Below, piece after piece: positions 17,390 to 26,226 of a stretch of DNA of 64,000 bases. This DNA is from Lentilactobacillus buchneri (GTDB lineage Bacteria > Bacillota > Bacilli > Lactobacillales > Lactobacillaceae). The notes beneath the pieces are model-generated. The model saw nothing but the letters and a program-made list of their open reading frames with translations. It had not been told where the DNA came from and did not search any database. Numbering within the stretch: the first letter of the stretch is position 1; every line of letters starts with the position of its first letter. A program made the position numbers and the translations under genes. The DNA lies in contig NZ_CP073066.1 of the NCBI RefSeq assembly GCF_018314255.1, positions 1,674,001 to 1,738,000 on the forward strand, given 5' to 3'.

Positions 17390-19795
17390 TCACGATTTTA
17401 AAACTGGCACTTCCAGCGTTGAATCGTTTAAGTTCAATGTGTAAGTGATGGCTTGATTACCGTGGACGGTGTAGACCAGGTCACTGGCATAGATTACCAA
17501 CCCCAATTGATGGCCTTTGAGTAAGTGCCAAAAGGTTGGCTGGAAGGCAAAGCGCAACTTATAACCGGTTTGTGGCTGCACATCATCGACGCGATAAGAA
17601 TTTTGGCGGTTCTGCATGTTGATGTGAGCTTCGGTGATTCGTTTAAAGTCGGTTGGGTTCGTCTGAGGAAGAAATTCTTTTAAGTCATCCTTTCGCCAAT
17701 GGTAACCTTGCAAAATCTTTTGGGAAACCAGCGTTTGAGGGACTTCAGTTAATCGCTGATCCTCACCGTAGTCGACAAGGGCAACGCTGATTTGGCCGAC
17801 AATGGAACTGGTTTGGGCAACTAACGAGATCGTTGGTTGGCCATCAATTGTGATATCGTGTGTCAGTGGGTCGGACAAGAGCCGAATGCAGTGGTTGTCC
17901 ATGGCGGTGCCTTGGCGTGAATATAAATCATTGCGCCAGTCATTGAGGTGCTGGGTGTAATGCTTGAAAACCTGGTTTGGCAGCTGATCTGAGAAACTGA
18001 AATTGCCTTTGATGTTATTCAAACTGGCGAGCGAGAAAGTGCGCTTAGTTGATTCAGATCCGCCCCAGTCAGGATAGTTATGCCACGTTTCTGCGTGGGC
18101 GTTGTCCTGAACGATTACATCTGGCATCACGTCGTCGACCCGATTTTGAATCCCAAATAGTTTGTTGGACAGCCACAGGTTCACCAGATCGGTGTAATCA
18201 AAGGAGCGAAAATTGTTGAGATACTCGTGCTGGCCTTGGTGAAGGATCAATTTTTGCGTGATATCTCGGGTCTTTAACTTATTCCGGGAATTCCAGACTT
18301 GACCGGTCTTGACGTTCCAATCATTCAAACCGTGAACCAGTAGCATATCCGCCTTGGTATGGTTATATTTGGTAATGTTTCGGGCGTCCCAAAACTGATT
18401 GAAGCTGCCGGTATCGTGTTCTTGGTCGTGAGTCATCTGTTTAAAATACTTCAGCCAAGCATCCTTGATTTGGACATAATCCCCAGCGGTCTGTTGGCGG
18501 CTGAAAGTCCATTCGGCTAAAACGTCGGCATCATCGCCATCTGGGGCAACCACCAGGCCGTTTTCCCGATAATAAGGGTAGTAATCGGATAAGCCGGCCT
18601 CCACGATGCTGGTTTTTAAGCCGTCAACGCCAGTAAACGCGGCTGCGGTGGCAAGTGTTCCTAAATAAGAGCGGCCAGTCATCCCAACACTGCCGCTGCT
18701 CCACCAAGCATCGATCGCAATTTGATCGGAGCGATTGGTAAAGGCAGTCCGGTTGCCGTTGAGCCATTCAATGACCGCCGTTGCGCTTAGGGTCTCAGCC
18801 TTGGTACCAGTGGTCCGGAACCCGTCAGAGTCCTTGGTTCCGATCCCTGATGAGTAAACGATCGTGAAACCTCGCGCCAAAAAATAATCATTGAGAGAAT
18901 ACGACCAAAACTTGGTAAAGGTTTCACCAGTTTTAGTCGTTCGGCCGTTAATTTTTCGCGGCTTGGGTGGGGTGACGTTGCTGGGTTGTGCTTCAACATC
19001 TTGATAGGTTAGGTGATTCGGTTGTTTTCGCTTGAGTGGACGCTTGTTGTCGTGGGAGAACTTCTCTGACCATTTTTCGTTCATGCCTTGGGCGTATGGG
19101 TCGGCAGTGAAGATAACCGGCGCTTGGTAGCCCTCGTTGGTTTCAGCAGGCCGGATGATATTGGTTTTTAGCAGATCCCGTTTACCGTCGTGGTCCGAGT
19201 CCAGGGATGATTCGACGTAGACGACTTCGCGGATTAATTTATCTGTATTGAAAACGGCTTGGGCTTTGCCGTTGAAGAATAGTGGTATTTTGAAATCGGA
19301 ATCGTTGAGCAACTGCTGGTAATACCCTTTGCCAGCTATGTAGTCGATCAGGAGTTGACCGTATTTGTTCCGGGTATTCAACAACCGATACCAAGCATCG
19401 ATCAGCTGATCACGGTTCATCGTTGACTGGTTCAACGGTTTCGGCAGGCCCAGTTGCGTGATGCCCTTGAACGGAGCTTCGAGGGAAAAATCCAATCCGT
19501 CTAAGAATCCCAGTAATTGCAGGCCAATATTATAGAAGGCTTTAGCGGACACGGAACCAGTTGCCTTGGTAAATGTTGCTGCATCAATCGTTTCTGTTGC
19601 CATTAAGTTATGAATCTTTTCCAGTCGAGTGGTTAGGGAAGCGTGCTGGGAGTAGTATTCCAGCAAAAAATCGCGATAGAGTTCCATCGGATCGCTTATC
19701 TTAAGATTGGTCGGATTCAAAAAATGAATTTCTGTCAGTTCATTGATTATTTGTTGATGGTTGGTGGGGACATACCCGAATTGGTTAATTTTCAT
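17390..19795 (-). CDS. pepX: Xaa-Pro dipeptidyl-peptidase
   Basis: An 801-residue cytoplasmic serine exopeptidase that releases X-Pro dipeptides from peptide N-termini, part of the casein/peptide utilisation system. Normal length for PepX. The alpha/beta-hydrolase core has the nucleophile in GRSYLG at about residue 376, the acid in HGLNDWNV and the His in QGQHEY. The N-terminal helical domain (MKINQFGYVPT, PMELYRDFLLEYY) and C-terminal beta-domain (GHQLGLVIYASD) are typical. ATG has AGGAGG 8 bases upstream. It is monocistronic. Confidence 0.95.
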   Translation of the reverse strand: MKINQFGYVPTNHQQIINELTEIHFLNPTNLKISDPMELYRDFLLEYYSQHASLTTRLEKIHNLMATETIDAATFTKATGSVSAKAFYNIGLQLLGFLDGLDFSLEAPFKGITQLGLPKPLNQSTMNRDQLIDAWYRLLNTRNKYGQLLIDYIAGKGYYQQLLNDSDFKIPLFFNGKAQAVFNTDKLIREVVYVESSLDSDHDGKRDLLKTNIIRPAETNEGYQAPVIFTADPYAQGMNEKWSEKFSHDNKRPLKRKQPNHLTYQDVEAQPSNVTPPKPRKINGRTTKTGETFTKFWSYSLNDYFLARGFTIVYSSGIGTKDSDGFRTTGTKAETLSATAVIEWLNGNRTAFTNRSDQIAIDAWWSSGSVGMTGRSYLGTLATAAAFTGVDGLKTSIVEAGLSDYYPYYRENGLVVAPDGDDADVLAEWTFSRQQTAGDYVQIKDAWLKYFKQMTHDQEHDTGSFNQFWDARNITKYNHTKADMLLVHGLNDWNVKTGQVWNSRNKLKTRDITQKLILHQGQHEYLNNFRSFDYTDLVNLWLSNKLFGIQNRVDDVMPDVIVQDNAHAETWHNYPDWGGSESTKRTFSLASLNNIKGNFSFSDQLPNQVFKHYTQHLNDWRNDLYSRQGTAMDNHCIRLLSDPLTHDITIDGQPTISLVAQTSSIVGQISVALVDYGEDQRLTEVPQTLVSQKILQGYHWRKDDLKEFLPQTNPTDFKRITEAHINMQNRQNSYRVDDVQPQTGYKLRFAFQPTFWHLLKGHQLGLVIYASDLVYTVHGNQAITYTLNLNDSTLEVPVLKS

Positions 19796-19857
19796 TAAGT
19801 GACCTCCTGAATGTAATTAATGCCATTATACATTTGCGGCTTGGCACTGCAAAATTA

Positions 19858-19905
19858 ATTTAAAAAGCAGCGATTCCGCTTGGTGGTTAAGGAATCGCTG
19901 CTTGG
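19858..19905 (-). terminator. Terminator of TMEM175-coiled-coil gene
   Basis: AAGCAGCGATTCC (19865-19877) and GGAATCGCTGCTT (19891-19903) form a perfect 13-bp stem with a U-tract on the minus strand. Confidence 0.8.
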
Positions 19906-19982
19906 TTATTCACAAGTTTTTGAGGAGGTTAATCTCAAATCAAATTGGCTGGTGGGGAATCTTTTAGCCTGGGGATGCTGTG

Positions 19983-21332
19983 CTACTCTTCATGCTTTTC
20001 CTGATCGGACTGTTCAGTGTCATGGTCAGTGGGTTTGGAATTTTGATCCGGCTCATAGGCTTGAGCCTTAGCCTGCAGCTTCTTTTGCTTGACTTCGTGC
20101 TTGGCATCCCGGCGTTCTGCTCGCCGTTGGGTGCGTTTTTGATGCTCAAGAATTTTATCTTCTTCGTGAGCAGCCCGGCGCTTGGCCTTTGCTTGGCGTT
20201 CAATATCTTTGGCAGCCTGCTTGGCTGATTCCTTATCAGCTTCCTGTTGGCGTTCGGTCTCCTTAGCGGCTTGTTTTGAGGCTTTTTCACGGGCTTCACG
20301 CTGAATTTCGGCTTCCTTGGCAGCAGCTTCGGCGTCATGCTTGCGTTGATCTTGCTGCTGTTCGGCTTGTCGTGCTGCTTGCTTGACGGCTTCTCGATTG
20401 GTATCACGCTGTTCTTTACGAATTTGTTCAGCTGCGTCACGATATTTCTTGGAACCATCACGGATTTGCTTGGCAAATTCTTCCCACTGTGCCTGGCGCT
20501 CTTTTCTGACTTCGACGCTGTCTGGATTATTGCTGGGAGCGTGTGGGTTGACCGAATGGCCGGCACTGTCGGTGGCGACCGGGTGATCAAGCCAACCGCT
20601 AAACCCGTGTTGAGGATGACTCGCGTTTGACGTTGTTCTGTCAGTTCCGGTTGCTGCCTGGTCCTGGACCATTTCTCTAAATTGATTAATGGCGTTCTGC
20701 GGCAGCTTCAAGTATTCCTGTCGCTGCTCGGTGGTCAATTGCGAAGCATCGTACATTTGTTGACGATCGCGGCTGCTTAGGATCATATAGACGATTGGAT
20801 AGGGAAGGTAGAACCACAAGACAACCTGTGGGAAAAAATAGGCCAGGACAATCAAGACGGCGTTGAAAATTAAATAGTATTGATTGTGACGCCCATAGAT
20901 TTTCCGATACAGCTGGCGCATTTTTGATTTGTCAGTGTACTCAAAGTGCATGACTGATCGTGCCAGCAGGCGAAATGATGCTGAAACCAAAAATAACAGG
21001 AGACCGTATGCCATGACCGGAATCCGGGTGGTGTTGCTGGCCATCATGTTAGTGGCCAGTGGTGTCAGTGATAGTGGGATTAAGAAGATAAAATCATACA
21101 ACATGATTCGATAACTCATATCATCAATGTCATTGAACAAGGTGGCATGCTGATACCACATGTTGGCCACAAAAGCGAAGCTGATAATATAGATGCCAAT
21201 TTGTTTGCTTAAAAACAAGTAATCATTCAAGTTGTCCCGCAAGACTGGTGTTAGATCCAAAACCATAATTGTCAAAATAATGGCGATCACCGCGTCGCTA
21301 AAAGCGTCCAGCCGACTCTTCAACTTTTTCAT
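19983..21332 (-). CDS. TMEM175-like channel with long charged coiled-coil tail
   Basis: A 449-residue protein. Residues 1-210 form a TMEM175/DUF1211 membrane domain with the canonical RLDAFSDAVIAIILTIMVLDL signature and about six TM segments. From about residue 215 the chain is hydrophilic, and residues 275-449 are almost entirely Arg, Lys, Glu, Gln and Ala with heptad-like spacing (KQAARQAEQQQDQRKHDAEA), predicting a long cytoplasmic coiled coil. Ordinary bacterial TMEM175 proteins are about 200 residues, so the tail is an added module. It may cluster channels or tether them to another component; that is speculation. Start ATG has GGGGGC upstream. Confidence 0.78.
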   Translation of the reverse strand: MKKLKSRLDAFSDAVIAIILTIMVLDLTPVLRDNLNDYLFLSKQIGIYIISFAFVANMWYQHATLFNDIDDMSYRIMLYDFIFLIPLSLTPLATNMMASNTTRIPVMAYGLLLFLVSASFRLLARSVMHFEYTDKSKMRQLYRKIYGRHNQYYLIFNAVLIVLAYFFPQVVLWFYLPYPIVYMILSSRDRQQMYDASQLTTEQRQEYLKLPQNAINQFREMVQDQAATGTDRTTSNASHPQHGFSGWLDHPVATDSAGHSVNPHAPSNNPDSVEVRKERQAQWEEFAKQIRDGSKKYRDAAEQIRKEQRDTNREAVKQAARQAEQQQDQRKHDAEAAAKEAEIQREAREKASKQAAKETERQQEADKESAKQAAKDIERQAKAKRRAAHEEDKILEHQKRTQRRAERRDAKHEVKQKKLQAKAQAYEPDQNSKPTDHDTEQSDQEKHEE

Positions 21333-21497
21333 TTGTTTTGCCCCCAGAATCGATTTAGTAGTATGTATTATGCTTTAAATGTAGCACAGTGGTCGTCAAT
21401 AAGGTGATAAATTGTTTAAGAAATTTTATCAGTCTCACAAAATAATTGGGTGGCGATATAATAAAACTAATTAAATGATTGTGAAAGAGGTGGCAGT

Positions 21498-22319
21498 ATG
21501 TTTCCTTACTTGGGTCTCAAAGCCAGTACCAACCAAGCCCAAATTGATGAACGATTAAAATATCATCCTGAAGTATTTGAATTCTTCACCACCGATCAGG
21601 ATGTGACGCCAAGTGGCCTGAACCATTTGAAGGCGATGATTGAACACGTGAAGGCCGCTGGGGTCGACAGAATTGTCATGCACCACCCGATGAAGTTTAA
21701 CGGCCAACACAATGAAGTGGCAGTTGACCGATTGAGTAATCCGGACGCTTACCACTTTTTAATGCAGAGTTCTGAAAATTTGATTCAGCTGGCCATTCAG
21801 ACTAACACGCAAGTTTTGATTCACGGGGCCTACAACTCACCGGTTTCAGATATTCTCAGCAACTACCCTTCGATTGATTCCGCCCGCAAGGTGGTGTTCA
21901 ATCGCTTGGACCATTTTAAATCACTGGGCGGGGACCATGTGATGTTTGAAAATTCCATTTCACCGCTGTTTGATTACGGCGATCCAGAAATTGAAAACCT
22001 GATCATTGAGCATCAATACCGGCTGTGCTACGATACCAGTCATGGGTTCATTGTGCTGCACGGCAATAATTCGAAACTCAAGGCCAGTATGGCGCATTTG
22101 CGAGATCAGGTTGTCCATTATCATTTTGTGGATTCAATGGGCCAGTTCCACGACAGCTTGGAACTGGGAAAGGGCGCGATTGATTGGCAGCCTTTAAAAT
22201 CGGTCGTCAATCCGGACGCCACCGATATTTTTGAAATCAATCTCAAAGACCAAATGAACAGTCAAGAAATGCGTGCCAGCTATCAGTACCTACGAGCATG
22301 CTGGCAAACATCTGGTTGA
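21498..22319 (+). CDS. TIM-barrel protein, AP endonuclease 2 / sugar isomerase-like
   Basis: A 273-residue protein of the xylose-isomerase-like TIM barrel superfamily. Visible motifs are YLGLKAS at strand 1, RIVMHHPMKF, VLIHGAYNSP, HVMFENSISP (metal-binding Glu), LCYDTSHGF (Asp and His), VVHYHFVDS and IFEINLKDQ near the C-terminus, giving the His/Glu/Asp metal centre of the family. Members act as sugar epimerases or endonuclease IV-like enzymes and the specific reaction is not predictable. It is divergent from the TMEM175-coiled-coil gene and about 40 bases before the L,D-transpeptidase gene. Confidence 0.65.
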   Translation: MFPYLGLKASTNQAQIDERLKYHPEVFEFFTTDQDVTPSGLNHLKAMIEHVKAAGVDRIVMHHPMKFNGQHNEVAVDRLSNPDAYHFLMQSSENLIQLAIQTNTQVLIHGAYNSPVSDILSNYPSIDSARKVVFNRLDHFKSLGGDHVMFENSISPLFDYGDPEIENLIIEHQYRLCYDTSHGFIVLHGNNSKLKASMAHLRDQVVHYHFVDSMGQFHDSLELGKGAIDWQPLKSVVNPDATDIFEINLKDQMNSQEMRASYQYLRACWQTSG

Positions 22320-22362
22320 TTTTGTTGTAAGATGGGAGTAGTTGGTTTGGGGGAGTTACATA

Positions 22363-22929
22363 GTGAAATTTAAAAATGTCTTTGCATTTATCATTGTTTC
22401 AGTATTCATCGTCATGGCCTTGGCCGCTGCTCAACATTCATTTGCAGTTCGGAAGGCAACAACGCCAAGTGATAGTCAGACCACCATTCAAAGTGTCTAT
22501 TGGAAAGCGCCGTCTGAAAACAAAGCTTATCCAGAATGGTCCAAAATGAGCAAGCCTTGGATTTATGTGAGTGTCAAACAACAGAAAGTCTTCATCCATG
22601 GTAATGGCAAGGTTCAATACATTATGAACTGTTCAACTGGCATCCCCAGCAGCCCAACGCCACGGGGAACGTTCCATATCCAAAAGGAACGCGGCTATTC
22701 ATTTTATAACAAGCGCTCACACGAAGGCGCCCACTACTGGGTTTCCTGGTTGGATCACGGCGTCTACTTATTCCACAGTGTGCCGACCAACGCCCACGGT
22801 CAGTACGTGGTTTCTGAAGCTGAGAAGTTAGGCACTCCCGCATCCCATGGCTGCGTTCGGCTATCAATCGCTGATGCTAAATGGATGTATCAAACGGTGC
22901 CGTTTGGAACTAAGGTTGTTGTTCACTAA
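22363..22929 (+). CDS. L,D-transpeptidase (YkuD domain)
   Basis: A 188-residue exported protein. An N-terminal hydrophobic signal anchor (FAFIIVSVFIVMALAAA) precedes a YkuD domain with PWIYVSVKQQKVFI, STGIPSSPTPRGTF, LFHS and the catalytic ASHGCVRLS motif containing the nucleophilic Cys. Such enzymes form 3-3 cross-links or anchor proteins to peptidoglycan. GTG 22363 is chosen because GGGGGAG lies 8 bases upstream; the earlier in-frame TTG precedes that site. A terminator follows. Confidence 0.88.
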   Translation: MKFKNVFAFIIVSVFIVMALAAAQHSFAVRKATTPSDSQTTIQSVYWKAPSENKAYPEWSKMSKPWIYVSVKQQKVFIHGNGKVQYIMNCSTGIPSSPTPRGTFHIQKERGYSFYNKRSHEGAHYWVSWLDHGVYLFHSVPTNAHGQYVVSEAEKLGTPASHGCVRLSIADAKWMYQTVPFGTKVVVH

Positions 22930-22955
22930 TGAAGTCATATAGTCATTATTCGATG

Positions 22956-23003
22956 AATGAGGCTGAGACAAAGAGCTAATCTGTTTGCCTCGGCCTCATT
23001 TTA
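22956..23003 (+). terminator. Terminator of L,D-transpeptidase gene
   Basis: AATGAGGCTGAGACAAA and TTTGCCTCGGCCTCATT pair imperfectly and are followed by TTATTAATT. Confidence 0.75.
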
Positions 23004-23083
23004 TTAATTAAACAGGCTGGGATTTCCACGCCGACAAAGAATGATCAGGCGTTCTAAATAATTAACTGAAAGAAGGTTCTAAC

Positions 23084-23725
23084 ATGACATTGCATACCAT
23101 TTTAACCCCAGAGTGGATTCATGAAGCCAAATTGATTGCCGCCGAGAATCCCCGGCTGGAGGGCTTTGTTCCCAGCGAGGGCGGCCTTCATCCACGAATT
23201 CTCTTGTTGGGTGAAGCCCCTGGTGACAAAGAGGTCAAGATTGGTCGCCCATTTATGGGACCATCCGGCAAAGAACTGGATCGTTGGCTGGCATCGCTGG
23301 GGTTAACCCGTGAGGATATCTACATTACCGGAGTGGTCAATTCCCGTCCATTTTCAATTGGGAAAACGGGTCGAAAAAGTGACCGGCGCCCCAATCAGAA
23401 GGAAGTTAAGCGCTCGGCTGCGATGTTTGACTGGGAACTATCCCATTTTCCTGATGTCCTGTTGGTGCCAATGGGGAATGCCAGCCTTCAGCGGTTATTA
23501 GGTACCAAGGCCAAAATCGGTGATTTACATGGCCAGTTGTTGGAACGCTCAATTCAAAAATATAACCAGCAGACGGATTCCTTTGAACTCTCTAAGGAAA
23601 AACATCAAATCTTTCCTTTGTATCATCCATCGTATTCGAAGCGGTTCAAGAATATGAAGCCCGTGGTCGATGCGGATTCGCAAAAGCTCAAACAATTACT
23701 CGAACAGCAATCAAACCGTCATTGA
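23084..23725 (+). CDS. Uracil-DNA glycosylase family protein
   Basis: A 213-residue base-excision-repair protein of the UDG superfamily. Motif 1 is LLLGEAPGDKEV (GEAPG as in family 4/5 enzymes), followed by GRPFMGPSGKELD, ITGVVNSRPF, LLVPMGNASLQRLL and the C-terminal motif YHPSYSKR. The family 4 iron-sulfur cysteines are absent, so it belongs to the cluster-free group common in lactobacilli. Own AGAAGG binding site. It is followed directly by a Tag-like glycosylase, forming a small DNA-repair pair. Confidence 0.83.
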   Translation: MTLHTILTPEWIHEAKLIAAENPRLEGFVPSEGGLHPRILLLGEAPGDKEVKIGRPFMGPSGKELDRWLASLGLTREDIYITGVVNSRPFSIGKTGRKSDRRPNQKEVKRSAAMFDWELSHFPDVLLVPMGNASLQRLLGTKAKIGDLHGQLLERSIQKYNQQTDSFELSKEKHQIFPLYHPSYSKRFKNMKPVVDADSQKLKQLLEQQSNRH

Positions 23726-23790
23726 ACGCCGAATATGGGCTGGATGGTGTTAGTCTATAATCAAATAGTGTTTTGAGGAAGGTGAGGATG

Positions 23791-24294
23791 ATGGCAAAAC
23801 CGTTAAATGGCGTTGATCTCTATCATTCATTATTTGGCACTGAGATTCACGATCCACGCGTGTTGTTTGAAATGCTGACAGTGAACGTTTTTCAGCCAGG
23901 ATTAAATTGGCGGGTGGCTGCCAGCAAGATTCCGGTATTTGATAAAGTCTTCAAGCATTTTGACGTTCACGAAATCGCCAAGTTCGATGAAATGGATCTC
24001 GAAGCTTTGGAAGCCGATCCAGAAATGATTCGAAACCCCCGGAAGATTCGGGCCGTTGTTCAGAATGCTCAAGCAACCTTAAAACTGCAGCCTGAATTTA
24101 AAGATTTGGCAGACTATTTGTGGTCGTTCGAGCCAAAAGATGATGTGGTTCGCGGATCATTGCAGCAAGATTCCCATGGCTTGGGAGTTGAGCTGGCCAA
24201 GGATATGAAGAAACGGGGCTTCACGTTCGTCGGTCCGACCACGATGGAGTTGCTGCTGATTGGCAGTGGCATTTTGAAACATGAACATGATTAG
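23791..24294 (+). CDS. Divergent 3-methyladenine DNA glycosylase I (Tag-like)
   Basis: A 167-residue protein aligning with Tag over VLFEMLTVNVFQPGLNW, IRNPRKIRAVVQNAQA, YLWSF and MKKRGFTFVGPTTMELL. Known E. coli Tag uses Glu38 in the FEMICLEGQQAG segment and a zinc site including Cys4 and Cys179; here the Glu38 position is Asn and neither cysteine is present. It may have altered specificity or be a non-catalytic paralogue. ATG 23791 is preferred for its distance to GAGGAAGG. Confidence 0.75.
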   Translation: MAKPLNGVDLYHSLFGTEIHDPRVLFEMLTVNVFQPGLNWRVAASKIPVFDKVFKHFDVHEIAKFDEMDLEALEADPEMIRNPRKIRAVVQNAQATLKLQPEFKDLADYLWSFEPKDDVVRGSLQQDSHGLGVELAKDMKKRGFTFVGPTTMELLLIGSGILKHEHD

Positions 24295-24316
24295 GAAACC
24301 TTCAAGCAGACTAAAA

Positions 24317-24453
24317 GAGAGTGGAACGCGAGGCGTTTTGATCCCAGAATTTAAGCCAAGAATCGAGTTATTCCTGTTCTTGGAATGACTCGATTCTTGG
24401 CTTAAATGGCCGGGATCAGCCGATCGTTGCACGTTTAAACTAGATACCAGTGG
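24317..24453 (+). repeat. Nested-hairpin element, type A, copy A1
   Basis: It reads from the tag gene: GAGAGTGG, a partly decayed outer stem, TTTGATCCCAGAATTTAA, a 20-bp variable stem (GCCAAGAATCGAGT..ATTCC and complement) with loop TGTTCTT, TTAAATGGCCGGGATCA, GCACGTTT, then CTAGATACCAGTGG. Related to A2, A3 and A4. Orientation: GAGTG end toward the upstream stop codon, 22 bases away. Confidence 0.8.
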
Positions 24454-24461
24454 AACTGAAG

Positions 24462-24508
24462 AAAGGTTGAAACATAACTTACGATTAGTTGTGTCTCAGC
24501 CTTTTTTT
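24462..24508 (+). terminator. Terminator downstream of tag-like gene
   Basis: AAAGGTTGAAACATAACT and AGTTGTGTCTCAGCCTTT pair imperfectly, followed by TTTTTTT. Confidence 0.7.
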
Positions 24509-24532
24509 GCGATCTAATGCTCAGCGTCAGGA

Positions 24533-24841
24533 TTAATATAGTTCCACAATCCAGTTTTTGTCTTGGTCGCTGTCATCCAAATACTCCGGATGATCGATCA
24601 AAGCAGTGTTAATTTTGGCCACTTTACCGGCCTTTGGTGAATGGACTTCCGTGACTGCTTTAGCCCCTTCAAATGAGAGGATGACGTCACCTTCTGCAAC
24701 TGCACTGAGGTTCTTTGGGAATGCAGCGAAGGAAATTTCACCAATTTCACCCCGCGCCAGGTCATTTAACCCAATTCGAGTATGTGAATCATCAACTGTT
24801 GCCTGCCAGAGATATTTTGAATCATCAATTTTTTGTGCCAT
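24533..24841 (-). CDS. GcvH-like lipoyl carrier protein 1
   Basis: A 102-residue lipoyl-domain protein resembling the glycine cleavage H protein but shorter than the usual 125-130 residues. The lipoylation site is Lys61 in FEGAKAVTEVHSP, followed by GKVAKIN and KNWIVEL as in GcvH. No glycine cleavage P, T or L gene is nearby, so it is probably a GcvH-like carrier for another reaction or for lipoate relay. Last gene of lplA1-lyase-gcvH1, starting 1 base after the lyase stop, with AAAGGAAG upstream. Confidence 0.85.
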   Translation of the reverse strand: MAQKIDDSKYLWQATVDDSHTRIGLNDLARGEIGEISFAAFPKNLSAVAEGDVILSFEGAKAVTEVHSPKAGKVAKINTALIDHPEYLDDSDQDKNWIVELY

Positions 24842-24842
24842 A

Positions 24843-26225
24843 TTAATCTTCCTTTCGATTTTTAACGTTAGAGTGACGAGCTTTATAGAATTTGAGAATC
24901 TGTTCTGTTTTTGAAATGGCATTGCCAAGGTGGCCGTCCGACCTCATTAGTCGGTCAAGGTCATCGGAACTTAAATACTTGGCAATGGTGGGGTCAGCGT
25001 AAAACAAGTCCCTTAAAGTGACGTGTTCACGATCAGCTTGGTCACGCAGTTTCACCAGTAGTCCGTGGGCGTTTTCTCTGCCCATGTGCTTGGCGAGGGC
25101 CATCATCAATGATCCGGAGTACATTGTGCCATCGTCAGCGGATAAGTTTTGCCGCATGCGTTGAGGCTTAAATTGGCCAAATTTAAGAATATTAATGGCG
25201 TAGTTCAACTGGCCTGAAAGGTACATTGTCATTTCAGGGAGGGCAACATATAAATCACGCCACACGGTGGTGTCCTTCTCACCATCAACTGACATTGTGT
25301 CGTACATCAGACCCATCTCGTTTCGAATGACCGTTGCCAAATTGACGACCGCTTCGACCATATATGGGTTTCGTACGGTGGGCACAACAGTTGATCCTTG
25401 GCGGCCGGGCGCATAGGTTTCCTGAAATTCACCAACAATTATCTGACTCATATAGAGTAAATTCTTGCCTAATCGGCCCAGTGCCTGGGCAATCATCGTT
25501 TCGACATGGCAGTATTCAGTGAATCGTTCCCGCTGCGTGTGCCAATACATTTCCGGTTTTGATAATCCCAAGCGATCACAAAAATCCTGTTCGATCTGAT
25601 CATAGTCATCACCCAGCATTGAAGACGTCCCGTCGGCACCCGCTAAGCTGCCAGCGAAGGTAAATGGTGCCAGTGAATCAAGCTTGCGCATGAGGTAGTC
25701 CAATTCATTCAAAACAATCCCGAGCTTGAATCCCAGCGTGGTGGGGGAGGCGTATGTTTTGTGGGCGACGGCGGCAGTGACAGTGCTCTTGTATCGTTCA
25801 CACAAGTCATAAAGGACCGAACCAAGTTGATCAAGATAATCCTTCAGCACCCGGTCAGACTCCTTAAGTTGAAGGACAAACGCGGTGTCTTCGACATCCT
25901 CACTGGCAGCTCCATAGTGAATGTATTGCCCGCTGTCGTCATCAAAAAGTGACTGACAAACTGTGACAAATCCCGCCAGAAAGTGTCCAGCTCTGGCTGA
26001 CTCAATTTTTAACTGCACCCTATCAATATTTTCTGGAACCAATTTGGCTTGGATTTCTTGGTAGGCTTTATCAGGGATCTTGCCGTTTTTGGCCATTGCG
26101 TAAGCCACCGCCGTTTCAACTTGGCAAATGACTTTCACTCGATTTTGGTCAGACCAGATATTTCGCATTCGAGCCGTTAAATAACCATTTTGATTGTACA
26201 GCGAACCTAGCATTTCACCACTCAT
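24843..26225 (-). CDS. Lyase of the fumarase/aspartase superfamily (adenylosuccinate lyase-like)
   Basis: A 460-residue all-helical lyase most like adenylosuccinate lyase and carboxymuconate cycloisomerase. The conserved His block is AVAHKTYASPTTLGFKLG and the C-terminal SGSLMMALAKHMGRENAH block is clear. The signature region that normally reads GSSxMPxKxNP is GSTVVPTVRNP, keeping Ser, Pro, Arg-Asn-Pro but losing the Met and Lys. The enzyme is therefore unlikely to be PurB. It lies between lplA1 and gcvH1 with single-base gaps on both sides, implying that its reaction is connected to the lipoyl carrier. AGGAGGTG precedes ATG, overlapping the end of lplA1. Substrate unknown. Confidence 0.75.
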   Translation of the reverse strand: MSGEMLGSLYNQNGYLTARMRNIWSDQNRVKVICQVETAVAYAMAKNGKIPDKAYQEIQAKLVPENIDRVQLKIESARAGHFLAGFVTVCQSLFDDDSGQYIHYGAASEDVEDTAFVLQLKESDRVLKDYLDQLGSVLYDLCERYKSTVTAAVAHKTYASPTTLGFKLGIVLNELDYLMRKLDSLAPFTFAGSLAGADGTSSMLGDDYDQIEQDFCDRLGLSKPEMYWHTQRERFTEYCHVETMIAQALGRLGKNLLYMSQIIVGEFQETYAPGRQGSTVVPTVRNPYMVEAVVNLATVIRNEMGLMYDTMSVDGEKDTTVWRDLYVALPEMTMYLSGQLNYAINILKFGQFKPQRMRQNLSADDGTMYSGSLMMALAKHMGRENAHGLLVKLRDQADREHVTLRDLFYADPTIAKYLSSDDLDRLMRSDGHLGNAISKTEQILKFYKARHSNVKNRKED

Positions 26226-26226
26226 G

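Noticed and set aside
20337..20630. Plus-strand frames opposite the coiled-coil tail
   Set aside because: They arise from the repetitive codon use of the Lys/Glu/Ala-rich tail read in antisense.
24843..26225. Gene for purB adenylosuccinate lyase
   Set aside because: The signature motif lacks the usual Lys and Met, there are no purine genes nearby, and the operon partners are lipoate proteins.
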